A DNA stretch of 32,796 bases from Prochlorococcus sp. AG-363-P08 (GTDB lineage Bacteria; Cyanobacteriota; Cyanobacteriia; PCC-6307; Cyanobiaceae), in assembly GCA_003278195.1 (NCBI GenBank), contig QCGE01000015.1, forward strand, positions 1 through 32,796, written 5' to 3'. Shown one piece after another: positions 9,118 through 17,110 of this stretch; position 1 is the first letter of the stretch; each line of letters begins with the position of its first letter. The notes under the pieces are model-generated. The model saw only the letters and a list, made by a program, of their open reading frames with translations, was not told the DNA's origin and did not search any database. The position numbers and the translations under genes are program-made.

Positions 9118-9744
9118 TCAAGTTCGCATTAACTCAACAACATCCTTAAGGTCACCACGGTCAAGGCGTAATGCCAGAGGGTTGCCAACTAAACGAGCAG
9201 TGGACTGAAAAAGGTCCTCTATAGATATCAAACCATTATCTCTAAGTGTTCGACCAGTTGCGACAAGATCAACTATCCCCTCAGCAATTCCTGTTATAGG
9301 ACCAAGCTCCACGGAACCTGTTAAATGAACTAATTCAACAGGCAAATCCAACGCATCAAAAAACTCTCTTGCACAATTGGTGAATTTACTGGCCACTCGA
9401 CAATGAGGGGGCAAATCCGAAGCTCGCTTATATCCACTCTCTTCTTTTACTGCAACAGCCATGCGGCAACCTCCAAATCCAAGGTCAACCAAATGGGCTA
9501 CAGGCATCTGATGTTCCCTTAGCACGTCATAACCAACAATTCCTAATTGAGCCTGACCATATGCAACATAAACAGGAACATCAGCATTCCGAACCAAAAG
9601 GGCTCTAGCCTTTCCACATCTAGAGGGGACCATCAATTGTCGGTTATCCGGATCCAAAACATCAGAGAAATCCAATCCAGAACTGACAAATCTGGACACA
9701 GATTCCTTCAACAAAGCCCCCTTAGCAAGCGCAACAGTAATCAT
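9118..9744 (-). CDS. hisG: ATP phosphoribosyltransferase, short form
   Basis: HisG joins ATP and PRPP in the first step of histidine synthesis. From the ATG at 9744 the product is 208 residues, starting [12 protein letters not shown], which is the normal N-terminus and length for the short form. A longer TTG frame (to 9780) would overlap the divergent gloB start and add residues unlike the family. Visible motifs are [52 protein letters not shown] and [11 protein letters not shown], which forms the PRPP loop. Short HisG lacks the C-terminal regulatory domain and needs HisZ, which is not in this window. Confidence 0.93.
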   Translation of the reverse strand: MITVALAKGALLKESVSRFVSSGLDFSDVLDPDNRQLMVPSRCGKARALLVRNADVPVYVAYGQAQLGIVGYDVLREHQMPVAHLVDLGFGGCRMAVAVKEESGYKRASDLPPHCRVASKFTNCAREFFDALDLPVELVHLTGSVELGPITGIAEGIVDLVATGRTLRDNGLISIEDLFQSTARLVGNPLALRLDRGDLKDVVELMRT

Positions 9745-9773
9745 GTAGTAATCAGCAAAGGCAACAATTAAAA

Positions 9774-10559
9774 ATGACAAAAGCTTTTATTGGCCTTTCT
9801 CCTAAAAGACCAGGCTCTTCAATTAATGCCATACCAGTATTACAAGACAACATCGTCTGGGTATGGACACTCGGCAATAAGGCTGTAGTTGTTGATCCCG
9901 CAATTACTTCACCAGTTGAGAATTGGCTCATAAATAACAATTACACACTCTGTGCTGTTCTACAAACACATCATCATTCTGATCATATTGGAGGTACACA
10001 AGGACTAATAAATCAGTGGCCTGAATCTCCAGTTATTGCAGCGGCTTCGGATGCAGAAAGAATACCTTTCCAAAATATCTCCGTGAAAGATGGCGACAAA
10101 ATCTCTCTCCTGGAAAATACGCTAGAAGTAATTGAAGTAACAGGGCACACTAGAGGGCATATTGCATATTTCCTCCCGGCCAAAGAAGATACAAATGAAC
10201 TCCCTGCACTTTTTTGTGGGGACACACTATTTGCCGCTGGGTGTGGGCGGCTTTTTGAAGGGTCTCCGAAAGAAATGTTTTTATCTTTGCAAAAGCTAAA
10301 AAGATTGCCTGAAAATACAAGAGTTTTTTGTGCACATGAATATACTCACGACAATTTATTATGGGCTAATTCTATTTGTCCGGACAACAAGGAGATAGAA
10401 AAGAGGTTAAAAGAAGTAAATTTTCTAAGAGAAAAGGGTGAAACAACTCTCCCAAGCAATATGTCTTTAGAAAAGAAAACAAACTTGTTCCTAATTGCCA
10501 ATACTCTAGAAGAATTCACAAATTTAAGGCGCCACAAAGACCAATGGAAAAAAATTTAG
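9774..10559 (+). CDS. gloB: Hydroxyacylglutathione hydrolase (glyoxalase II)
   Basis: This metallo-beta-lactamase-fold enzyme hydrolyses S-lactoylglutathione to lactate and glutathione, finishing methylglyoxal detoxification. The metal-binding motif THHHSDH lies at 65-71. Further ligands are the His in GHTRGH, the Asp in GDTLF, and the His in AHEYTHDNL, which also belongs to the glutathione-binding region. The length of 261 residues is normal, and the ATG at 9774 is 29 bases from the divergent hisG start, so the promoters overlap the 5' ends. Confidence 0.92.
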   Translation: MTKAFIGLSPKRPGSSINAIPVLQDNIVWVWTLGNKAVVVDPAITSPVENWLINNNYTLCAVLQTHHHSDHIGGTQGLINQWPESPVIAAASDAERIPFQNISVKDGDKISLLENTLEVIEVTGHTRGHIAYFLPAKEDTNELPALFCGDTLFAAGCGRLFEGSPKEMFLSLQKLKRLPENTRVFCAHEYTHDNLLWANSICPDNKEIEKRLKEVNFLREKGETTLPSNMSLEKKTNLFLIANTLEEFTNLRRHKDQWKKI

Positions 10560-10656
10560 AATCTCTCAAATAAAACTTCTTATCAAGAATGAATATTTTT
10601 TACTCAATAATCTAATGACGCGCCATGATGAATCCAAACTAACTAAGCAAACAAAT

Positions 10657-11064
10657 ATGGACTCTAGTTCGATACATGCAATATCAACAGACTTAGCACC
10701 TGCTCCAGTAGGTCCATACAACCAAGCAATCTCTGCAGGAGAATGGCTTTTTTGCTCTGGTCAAATTGCGCTTGAGCCAGAAGGTGGCGAACTGAAAGGT
10801 GGTGGAGATATTGAGCTTGAAACACACCAAGTTCTTAGAAATCTTCTCGCAGTGCTTGAAAAGGCTGGAGCAAAGCCAACCCAAGTAGTTCGCACAACGA
10901 TCTACCTTAAAAACCTCAGCCATTTTGAAAAAGTGAATTCAATCTATGGGAAAACGTTCGGGGAAGGCGTAAGCCCAGCTCGTGCTTGTGTAGAAGTCTC
11001 AGCTTTGCCAAAAGGTGCCCTAGTGGAAATAGATTGCATTGCTTGGCTTGGAGCGAGAAACTAG
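10657..11064 (+). CDS. ridA: RidA-family enamine/imine deaminase
   Basis: RidA removes reactive enamines and imines formed by PLP enzymes such as threonine dehydratase. The 135-residue product carries the family signature near its start (APAPVGPYNQAI), the middle FCSGQIALEP, and the C-terminal ARACVEVSALPKGALVEIDCIA, with the arginine that binds the substrate carboxylate. The ATG at 10657 gives the usual short lead before the APxGPY motif; an earlier in-frame ATG at 10615 would add 14 polar residues and cannot be excluded. Neither has a strong Shine-Dalgarno. Confidence 0.9.
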   Translation: MDSSSIHAISTDLAPAPVGPYNQAISAGEWLFCSGQIALEPEGGELKGGGDIELETHQVLRNLLAVLEKAGAKPTQVVRTTIYLKNLSHFEKVNSIYGKTFGEGVSPARACVEVSALPKGALVEIDCIAWLGARN

Positions 11065-11143
11065 CTCCAAAGAAATTTTCCTCTCAGCTTCAAAGATCTA
11101 TGGACTGAATCATGAGAAGAATAGAAAAGATTAAGTTTTTCCA

Positions 11144-11166
11144 CTCTAGAAAAATTTTTTTTAGAG
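11144..11166 (+). terminator. Weak terminator-like hairpin after ridA
   Basis: CTCTA (11144-11148) pairs with TAGAG (11162-11166), and an A-run followed by a T8 run fills the interior and can extend the stem imperfectly. It lies about 80 bases after the ridA stop. The stem is AT-rich, so function is uncertain. Confidence 0.3.
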
Positions 11167-11252
11167 CAATTCTGCAAACAGCATCCCTTTATTACCCTAG
11201 GAAGTAATTGATTAGACCCCTTTAAGCACTATCAGGCAACAAGGGTCCCTGC

Positions 11253-11260
11253 GAAGGGGG
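11253..11260 (+). promoter_or_regulatory. Ribosome-binding site deciding a TTG start
   Basis: GAAGGGGG lies 7 bases before the TTG at 11268 and 40 bases before the alternative ATG at 11301, so it supports the longer product. Confidence 0.55.
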
Positions 11261-11267
11261 CATACGA

Positions 11268-11543
11268 TTGTCTAAATTAAGTCTTGAACTGCGACGAACT
11301 ATGGCCGTAGCCAAGCTGACCATCGGAGAGCTCGAGGCTGGCTATCCCCTCTACTGCAAAGCCTTGAGAAGGCTTTTGCAGGATGGTCGTAGTACAAAAG
11401 AAATCCAGCGAACAGTCTGCTGGGGGCACCTTGAAACCCTTAATAGATGCCTTCCTGGCCGATACAAGGCTCCGTCCTATCTGATGGTTCTTATAAAGCG
11501 AGATTTAGAAGAAGAAGCAGAAAAGCCGGATACAACAAGCTAG
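11268..11543 (+). CDS. DUF3136-like small cyanobacterial protein
   Basis: A 91-residue soluble protein with LTIGELEAGYPLYCKALRRL at about residues 17-36, a stretch I associate with the cyanobacterial family DUF3136, which has no known function. The rest is basic and helical (ALRRLLQDGRSTKEIQRTVCWGHLETLNRCLPGRY). The TTG at 11268 is preceded by GAAGGGGG (11253-11260) with 7-base spacing, a good ribosome-binding site, so I prefer it over the ATG at 11301. It is tail-to-tail with the last gene of the carboxysome operon. No functional tie to the carboxysome is shown. Confidence 0.7.
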   Translation: MSKLSLELRRTMAVAKLTIGELEAGYPLYCKALRRLLQDGRSTKEIQRTVCWGHLETLNRCLPGRYKAPSYLMVLIKRDLEEEAEKPDTTS

Positions 11544-11622
11544 GGACTTTTCCAAAAAAGCAAATCTCTCGAAAAGATCTTAAAGGTTAAACGCAGTTCT
11601 TGAGATCTCTACAACCAAGAAC

Positions 11623-11874
11623 TTACTGAAGCAACTCATCTATTTGGGCAGCAAACTTATAATCATTTTCACTTAATTCAACATCTTCGTCTTCACTATC
11701 TGGACGCAAAGTAAGATTTACATATTTAACCCCAAAACTAATATCTGGGAATCTTTTTAGGGATTCACTTAGTTCCCCTAGTCGATCTAGGAAATCCCTA
11801 GTCTCTTCATACCTATCAAATTCAAAACGTCTTTCAAGGCGTATAGGGCGACTGCGAACTTCCCAGTTTTCCAT
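11623..11874 (-). CDS. acRAF: Alpha-carboxysome Rubisco assembly factor-like (PCD-like) protein
   Basis: An 83-residue protein with the small alpha/beta form of pterin-4a-carbinolamine dehydratase: RRFEFDRYEETRDFLDRLGELSE, then SFGVKYVNLTLRP, and a C-terminal FAAQIDELL helix. Proteins of this type next to cso operons have been described as acRAF, a chaperone acting on Form IA Rubisco, rather than as true dehydratases. The catalytic His pair expected of a PCD (HHP-type motif) is absent; SFGVKY sits where it would be. It is the last gene of the operon, 99 bases after csoS1E, and the gap has a TATATA-like box that might be a local promoter. The assignment rests on family form and position. Confidence 0.7.
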   Translation of the reverse strand: MENWEVRSRPIRLERRFEFDRYEETRDFLDRLGELSESLKRFPDISFGVKYVNLTLRPDSEDEDVELSENDYKFAAQIDELLQ

Positions 11875-11973
11875 ATTTATAAAGACTAAAGAACAGATTT
11901 TAAAGTTAGCTCATGAAACAGGCACCTTAAGTTAAAACTCCACTTTTATATAGCAATTTAATCTTGGAAAACT

Positions 11974-12525
11974 TTAAAGCCGTCGAGTAGAACCACTTGA
12001 TTTCAATGCAGGCTCCACCTCAACATGAGGCCTCGCAATAATATGAGCCGCCACTAAACCATCTCCAACTCGCTCACAAGCATCAGCTCCAGCACGAACA
12101 GATGCATTAACCGCACCTGTTTCGCCCCGAACCATCACAGTCACATATCCCCCTCCAACATATTCTCTACAAACCAAAAAGACCTCAGCTGCTTTTGTCA
12201 TAGCATCTGCTGCCTCTATAGCAGGAACCATGCCACGTGTTTCGATCATTCCAAGTGCTATTCCTTGATTTAAAGCTCCTGAAGCCATAAAAGCAGTTGA
12301 AGAGGATCCGCCGCCTCCTTTTGTCGACCCTTTCCCAGTTGATTTCAATGAATCAGTTCGCCTGGTCCCTCGTGAAGGTTGAGAGCTCTTAGTTTTAGAA
12401 GCATCTGTTTGAGTGGTCTTTGTGGCACGACGTGAAGCAGAGGAGCTCTCTACTTTAGGAGTCATTGGTGAGATATCTACTGTTTGATCAGAGGCGTTCG
12501 ATGAAGAAGAAGATGAATTAGTCAT
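11974..12525 (-). CDS. csoS1E: Carboxysome shell protein CsoS1E, BMC domain with long disordered N-terminus
   Basis: A single BMC hexamer domain at about residues 86-174 is nearly identical to CsoS1, preceded by about 80 residues rich in Ser, Thr, Lys, Gly and Arg that look disordered. Compared with CsoS1, the domain changes Arg35 to Phe116, Gly38 to Cys119, and the pore-side FVGGG to YVGGG (122-126). The C-terminus (KSSGSTRRL) also differs. Extended CsoS1E proteins are known from marine Synechococcus and low-light Prochlorococcus. The tail could reach into the lumen or tune hexamer packing; that is inference. It follows csoS4B by 45 bases in the operon. DNA identity to csoS1 is visibly lower than protein identity, so the copy is old and constrained. 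Confidence 0.88.
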   Translation of the reverse strand: MTNSSSSSSNASDQTVDISPMTPKVESSSASRRATKTTQTDASKTKSSQPSRGTRRTDSLKSTGKGSTKGGGGSSSTAFMASGALNQGIALGMIETRGMVPAIEAADAMTKAAEVFLVCREYVGGGYVTVMVRGETGAVNASVRAGADACERVGDGLVAAHIIARPHVEVEPALKSSGSTRRL

Positions 12526-12570
12526 GAGAGTAATAATTTATGTTTTACAGGATGGAAAGGAAGAAAGTTT

Positions 12571-12822
12571 TTAGCCATCGGGAGTCCAATGATCAATAAT
12601 TCCTTCGATCGTCAAATCTGTTTGAGTTGAAGGATCTGGACAAGCAAATCGCGCAGCAGTGCCAGTAGCAGTAAACACCCAATTTCCTGCTCTTGAACCT
12701 ACTGGATCAACAGCAACAAGATGCTTCCCTTTGTTATTACGAAGCACACGCAAATTCATATGATTCAGACCGTCAACTCTCTGAGTACAGACCAATCGAC
12801 TCATGACTTGCATTATTTCCAT
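12571..12822 (-). CDS. csoS4B: Carboxysome shell vertex pentamer CsoS4B
   Basis: An 83-residue CcmL/EutN-family protein that forms pentamers capping shell vertices. The start MEIMQVMSRLVCTQRVDGL is typical for CsoS4B, followed by VAVDPVGSRAGNWVFTATGTAARF and the C-terminal DLTIEGIIDHW. Its ATG shares one base with the TAA of csoS4A (TAATG), so the two are translationally coupled. It is shorter than CsoS4A, as expected. Confidence 0.95.
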   Translation of the reverse strand: MEIMQVMSRLVCTQRVDGLNHMNLRVLRNNKGKHLVAVDPVGSRAGNWVFTATGTAARFACPDPSTQTDLTIEGIIDHWTPDG

Positions 12823-13100
12823 TAGGAAGGCCTCACTGCTTTTGCTCCATCAGGAGCCTCAGGGTCCCAGTAATCGATGATCCCAATAATTGTCAAATCA
12901 CTTGGATAGGATTTACTCCCCGCTGCTTCTCTAGCCGCAGAACTTCCAACGCAAATAACCCAATCATCAGGCTTACAACCAACAGCATCAACAGCTACTT
13001 TCTGCGTGCTTCCATCAAGCACCACTTGTAGGTGTTTATGTTCAAGGCCAGGGATCCTATTGGTTGAAACAAGTGGCTTTAGAACTTTACAAATAAGCAT
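12822..13100 (-). CDS. csoS4A: Carboxysome shell vertex pentamer CsoS4A
   Basis: A 92-residue CcmL/EutN-family vertex protein. It begins MLICKVLKPLVSTNRIPGLEH, then carries AVDAVGCKPDDWVICVGSSAARE and DLTIIGIIDYWDP, the family fold from strand to closing strand. The ATG lies one base after the csoSCA stop, and the gene overlaps csoS4B by one base. CsoS4A and CsoS4B are paralogues, and both are needed for a tight shell in studied carboxysomes. Confidence 0.95.
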   Translation of the reverse strand: MLICKVLKPLVSTNRIPGLEHKHLQVVLDGSTQKVAVDAVGCKPDDWVICVGSSAAREAAGSKSYPSDLTIIGIIDYWDPEAPDGAKAVRPS

Positions 13101-13101
13101 T

Positions 13102-14631
13102 TCAATGAACCTCCTTAGTTGAAGGATTGAGTGATGACCCTACAGCTTCTGCAGGAGACCTCTGATCCCGATCACGAATAGTCAGCAATGTGTGCAGTAA
13201 ACCATCGTCTACTAAATCTCGATAACGCACTGAAATTGCATCGTCTACACGACGACAATCAGCAATTGCACGATCTCTCGCCCCTGGGACACTTCCTGAG
13301 TAATCAAAGCGAATAACAACTGGCACTGGAAGATCTCGAGAGACATTTAAGCCCTTAAAGATTTTAACCCCGACATCTAAGTCAGCAGCACCTTCTTCAA
13401 CTGTATCGAGGTGGGTAAAATAAGTTAGGTTTCGCAAATGAATCTCCTTAAAGCCGATGCCTACACCTATGAACTTTTCGGCATGGCCAGCATCTGGATA
13501 AGGGCCACTATGAAGTTCACGAACATAGTCAATCTGAGAAATATTATTGCTAATTAATCGAGCTATGAAATCAGCCATTCCAAGATCAGGAGTAACATCG
13601 GATCCAGACTTGATTCTGTTCAAGATTGTTTGACTAGCTTCCTCTTTAGTCATTGAAATAGTTTCTTTATATAGGTCCAAAGCAGAGACCCACTTATCAA
13701 GAGACATAGTGCCATCAGGAGATGGTATGTGAACACGAATTGCATCAGTATCAGTATCAACACCGATAAGAAGCAGATCCACAGAAGCCCCACAACAAAA
13801 GCTATTCTCTATAGCCTCGCGAAAATCAAGGAGGCGCTGATATCCTTCTGATGCCGCCAAAGAGTCATCACTTCCATGAGCTGCACATCCCTGATGATGA
13901 GGATCAACTGAACTAAAATGATAGGTAACTACTTTGAGATAACGAGTATCTAGGTGTGCCGAATTAGGAATGCTTTCTCTATAGCGATGATGTTCTGTCT
14001 TTACCCATCTATTAACAGTTTGCTCAATATCAAAAAGGGCTCCAGCATGCGACCGTCGTCGAACAGCACTAAAAGGAATTCTCAATACATAGGCAATAGA
14101 GTGGGCTAAACGACCATCCGCACAAGGTGTTATGTCTAGCAAATGAAATCCACAATCATTGAGAAAAGATTCAAATTCCCTTGCTTCATTACTTTCTTTT
14201 TCTCCATTTAGTGGATCAGATTTGAAGAAATTATCACTGGCCTGTTGATAAGCCTGAAAAACACACCATGCGAACAAGGCCCTCATATCTAAAGGAGACA
14301 CCCAAGCCTTTTCAAGAACATCAGTGGGTAAATCAAAACCGAGTTCAGACCTAGAAAATTGTTGTGCACTAGATATAAAATCCTGGTCATGCTGAAGGGC
14401 AGAAACCTTTTTAAGCAAAGGGACAATCCGTTCAAATCGCCCTTTAACCTCTGATTCGTATGATTGCAGCTTTCTATTAATACTCTGCTCAGTCAATGGA
14501 TGCCTAGACAAGTCTCCTACTAATGAGTCTTGCCTTTGGATCTGGGCTCCTTTTTCTGCTAAATAACGCTTCCTGGGAGCCGTAGGCCCTATAGAGCGAT
14601 TAGCATTTTTGGCCAAGTTGCGATAGGCCAT
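13102..14631 (-). CDS. csoSCA: Carboxysomal carbonic anhydrase
   Basis: CsoSCA (CsoS3) turns bicarbonate into CO2 inside the carboxysome. Numbered from the preceding TTG (14634, 510 residues), the zinc ligands are Cys171, His239 and Cys250, and Asp173-Arg175 (CADGR) form the expected active-site pair. Their spacing matches the family pattern Cys-x68/69-His-x10-Cys. A basic N-terminal 60 residues fits the Rubisco- or scaffold-binding tail. The third, degenerate domain lies at the C-terminus. I place the start at ATG 14631, one codon after the TTG. AGAGG in the last codons of csoS2 probably serves as ribosome-binding site, and only 7 bases separate the genes. Confidence 0.94.
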   Translation of the reverse strand: MAYRNLAKNANRSIGPTAPRKRYLAEKGAQIQRQDSLVGDLSRHPLTEQSINRKLQSYESEVKGRFERIVPLLKKVSALQHDQDFISSAQQFSRSELGFDLPTDVLEKAWVSPLDMRALFAWCVFQAYQQASDNFFKSDPLNGEKESNEAREFESFLNDCGFHLLDITPCADGRLAHSIAYVLRIPFSAVRRRSHAGALFDIEQTVNRWVKTEHHRYRESIPNSAHLDTRYLKVVTYHFSSVDPHHQGCAAHGSDDSLAASEGYQRLLDFREAIENSFCCGASVDLLLIGVDTDTDAIRVHIPSPDGTMSLDKWVSALDLYKETISMTKEEASQTILNRIKSGSDVTPDLGMADFIARLISNNISQIDYVRELHSGPYPDAGHAEKFIGVGIGFKEIHLRNLTYFTHLDTVEEGAADLDVGVKIFKGLNVSRDLPVPVVIRFDYSGSVPGARDRAIADCRRVDDAISVRYRDLVDDGLLHTLLTIRDRDQRSPAEAVGSSLNPSTKEVH

Positions 14632-14638
14632 CAATCAA

Positions 14639-17002
14639 TTAACCTCTTGCTCCGCCAGAGAAAGTAACCAACTGGCCGTCACGAGTATTCCCGCTAGCAC
14701 CAGTAATTAAAAAGTCAGGCTTAGCAAGCTCTTCGTTCCTTTTATGTTGTGATAGGGGCATCGCACTCATTGGACCTGGCCTAGAGGGGTTCCTACGACG
14801 AGCAGAAGCTCCTTCTGTCCCAGTCACTCTTTCTCCACGATCCCAGTCATCTCCTGTGATATTCAAGCCAGCAGACTGCCCTTCACCTGTGATCCTAGAC
14901 ATTGGGCGTCCTTCTCCCTCCTGAGCTGAATCATTGTCTATTAACTGCGCTGTCTGAAACTGCCTAGGTCTTCTGTCAAAGCGAAATTGCTCTGTACCGG
15001 TAACCTTCTCAGGAGCCATATCAAAAGGTCCTGTTATTTTTGCTCCGTTCTCATAACTCGTACCAGTGACAGCAGACTGTTGTTCCCTCTCTACTTGAGC
15101 AGCTCTAGCTGGGGATTGAACACTAAATTGAGTTCCTAGAACATTATCCAAGTTTTGATATCCAGAATTAGCAGGAAGTGCTTTTGAACCACATGAAGCT
15201 TCCATGTGATCAGCCCCAACATATGGAGTTCCAGTCAGATTTTCACAAGCTCCTTTAGTAGCCCCTGTCATCACTCCTCCGATTCCAGGCTGAAGACCTG
15301 TCATGACTGCCCCTGGTGTTCCAACTCTTTTAGGAGTGCGATGATGAATCTCCTCAATCGAACTGTTGTCACAACGACCAGTCGCCTGCTCAAGACCTGC
15401 ATATGGAGTTCCCGTTACAGCTTTGCATGTACCAGGCTCATCTCCAGTGACAAGCTCTGAACGACCAGGAATTGTTCCACTAACAGTGAGTGATTTATTG
15501 GTAAGACTTAAGCCAACCTTTGCTGCTTCTGGGGAAGGCTTGCCACCACAAAAAGACTGGTACTGCTGAAGACCGACATATTCATCCCCAGTAACACGCT
15601 TACAGCTCCCTGGCTCATTACCTGTGACATTCTCCGAACGTGCAACGTTAGTACCAGTAACTCCTGCACCGCGAATGGTGTTGAAGGTTCCAACCTTTTC
15701 GGCAGGTCTACCTTCCGGCAATGGATCAGCACCCAAATACTGATCACCAGTCAGCTCTTTGCTTGAGCCAGCCTCATCACCTGTAACTTTAGAGGAACGC
15801 CCTACCATCACCCCACTAACCTTTCTTCCTTCGATAGTGATACTCTGCCCGACTTTTCGAGGAGAGGGCTGAACACCTCCGCAGTATGCATTGGATTGAT
15901 TAGCTGAAATATACTCAGTTCCTGTAAGAGTCTTACAAGTTCCTGGTTCGTCTCCAGTTACTTTCTCTGATCGGCCTACTTCGTTGCCCGTTACTCTATT
16001 GCCATGTGTTGTATCAGTCACTCCAACCTTTGGTGGCTGGCTAGGGAAAGGAGCTGACTGACAAAAAGTGTCGAAAGCTTCAGAGCCAAGATACTGAGTT
16101 CCTGTAACCGATCGACAAGTACTTGCCTCATTTCCAGTTGTTTTAGTAGATCTATTAGCTTGAGTACCTGTAACTAACTGACCAGAGAGAGTTTCACTTG
16201 CTGCAACTTTCCAATGCGCATCGGTTGCTCCTTGGACAGCCTGCTTAGAACCCTTTCTGTTAGGTCCACAGGGCCTGCAAGTTCCAGAACGCTGCTTACC
16301 AGTGGCACCACTCTTACTCCGAAGTTCACGCACCCTTTGAGAAAGTTCGCGCGAAGTAAGATCAGGGTCGCCTTGACGAGCAACTGAAGCAGCTGAAGTC
16401 GGCTGTGCACCAGCCTTCTTCCCATGTTTAGATTGAGCCTCACGACGTGCGAGCACCAGTGCTCGGCTAGTGTTTTGGATTGCTCTTCGCTTCGTAGAAG
16501 TGCGACGTTCAACAGCTCTAGAAGTCAACTTTGGAGCCCTAACCTCCTCACTCAAAGAAGCTTTAGAAACAGAAGCAGTATCAGAAAAGGTTTCGTTCTT
16601 TAAACCATTAGGAGTAGACAATTCACTCCCAGAAGTAGATAAGTCTTTGTGTATCTCTATTCGTGTTCGATCTTTACTTGTATCTGCAGACTTACCTCTC
16701 TTTGAAAGAGCTTCTCTACGTGCTAAAACCAACTCTCGACTTGGGTGGCTTACAGGTTTGATATTTCTAGAAACAGTTTTGGAAGAAGATGGTGATGGGG
16801 AAGCTTGATAGCTCTTTTTAGTATTTATGGATTTCGTTTTCGAAGCTTTAACAAAAGACGTATTTGTTCTTGTGGTACGTGCATCAGCAGATGTTCGAAT
16901 GCGACTAGTGCCTCCACCATGAAGAGATGAGGATTTCTTCCCTGTTTCACTAAGAGCCTTACGGCGCTCAAGTGCCAGTTCTCGACTTGTTGGTTTTGCC
17001 AT
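14639..17002 (-). CDS. csoS2: Carboxysome scaffold protein CsoS2
   Basis: CsoS2 is the disordered scaffold that condenses Rubisco and ties it to the shell. The 787 residues divide as expected. The N-terminal region (1-about 260) has basic helical repeats, SRELALERRKAL (6-17), SRELVLARREAL (88-99), SRALVLARREAQ (179-190) and SRELSQRVRELR (217-228), which bind Rubisco. The middle region (about 265-605) has six VTG-type repeats. The C-terminal region (about 615-787) ends in ITGASGNTRDGQLVTFSGG, the shell anchor. Middle repeats 1, 2, 4, 5 and 6 have paired cysteines (for example 356 and 374); repeat 3 (383-about 427) has none. The full reading frame is intact. No gene of another type interrupts it. 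Confidence 0.97.
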   Translation of the reverse strand: MAKPTSRELALERRKALSETGKKSSSLHGGGTSRIRTSADARTTRTNTSFVKASKTKSINTKKSYQASPSPSSSKTVSRNIKPVSHPSRELVLARREALSKRGKSADTSKDRTRIEIHKDLSTSGSELSTPNGLKNETFSDTASVSKASLSEEVRAPKLTSRAVERRTSTKRRAIQNTSRALVLARREAQSKHGKKAGAQPTSAASVARQGDPDLTSRELSQRVRELRSKSGATGKQRSGTCRPCGPNRKGSKQAVQGATDAHWKVAASETLSGQLVTGTQANRSTKTTGNEASTCRSVTGTQYLGSEAFDTFCQSAPFPSQPPKVGVTDTTHGNRVTGNEVGRSEKVTGDEPGTCKTLTGTEYISANQSNAYCGGVQPSPRKVGQSITIEGRKVSGVMVGRSSKVTGDEAGSSKELTGDQYLGADPLPEGRPAEKVGTFNTIRGAGVTGTNVARSENVTGNEPGSCKRVTGDEYVGLQQYQSFCGGKPSPEAAKVGLSLTNKSLTVSGTIPGRSELVTGDEPGTCKAVTGTPYAGLEQATGRCDNSSIEEIHHRTPKRVGTPGAVMTGLQPGIGGVMTGATKGACENLTGTPYVGADHMEASCGSKALPANSGYQNLDNVLGTQFSVQSPARAAQVEREQQSAVTGTSYENGAKITGPFDMAPEKVTGTEQFRFDRRPRQFQTAQLIDNDSAQEGEGRPMSRITGEGQSAGLNITGDDWDRGERVTGTEGASARRRNPSRPGPMSAMPLSQHKRNEELAKPDFLITGASGNTRDGQLVTFSGGARG
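14780..16210 (-). repeat. Coding tandem repeats of the CsoS2 middle and C-terminal regions
   Basis: Degenerate repeats of about 50-57 codons, with the core pattern KVG...VTG...GRS..VTGDEPG.CK.VTG..Y.G, recur six times in the middle region. Shorter VTG/ITG units continue into the C-terminal region. DNA identity between units is modest, so recent unequal exchange is not evident. Confidence 0.8.
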
Positions 17003-17030
17003 GTCCGCCCAAAAGAAACGTCTTAATTAA

Positions 17031-17049
17031 AAAAGGAGTAGAACTCCTT
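17031..17049 (-). terminator. Terminator-like hairpin with T-run between cbbS and csoS2
   Basis: On the minus strand AAGGAGT-TCT-ACTCCTT is followed at once by TTTT. The stem is 7 perfect base pairs (17033-17039 with 17043-17049) and the loop 3 bases. It lies about 30 bases upstream of the csoS2 start and about 60 after the cbbS stop. As the operon goes on, it is most likely an attenuator or partial terminator. Confidence 0.55.
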
Positions 17050-17061
17050 CAAAGGAGAAGA

Positions 17062-17091
17062 CATAGCCTCGAGTATTAATTCGAGGCTATG
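17062..17091. other. Strong hairpin after cbbS
   Basis: CATAGCCTCGA (17062-17072) and TCGAGGCTATG (17081-17091) form a perfect 11-base-pair stem with an 8-base loop, 19 bases after the cbbS stop. It has no T-run of its own, so it fits an mRNA-stabilising or processing structure protecting the 3' end of cbbLS mRNA. Confidence 0.65.
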
Positions 17092-17110
17092 GATTAAACA
17101 AGGAAGTTAA

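Noticed and set aside
11112-11207. A 31-codon frame in the ridA-DUF3136 gap
   Set aside because: It has no Shine-Dalgarno, overlaps the terminator-like stem, and has low-complexity composition.
11595-11623. Inverted repeat AGTTCTTG/CAAGAACT at the end of the acRAF-like gene
   Set aside because: The 13-base loop and lack of a T-run on the minus strand do not support a terminator; the arm also overlaps the stop codon.
16174-16808. Overlapping open frames of 112 residues inside csoS2 on both strands
   Set aside because: They are shadows of a repetitive coding region, and their translations have no motif.
14639-17002. A programmed frameshift in csoS2, as known in proteobacterial csoS2
   Set aside because: T-rich stretches occur at Phe-Cys codons near repeat ends, but I could not show a proper slippery site with a downstream structure, and cyanobacterial CsoS2 is generally made only in full length.
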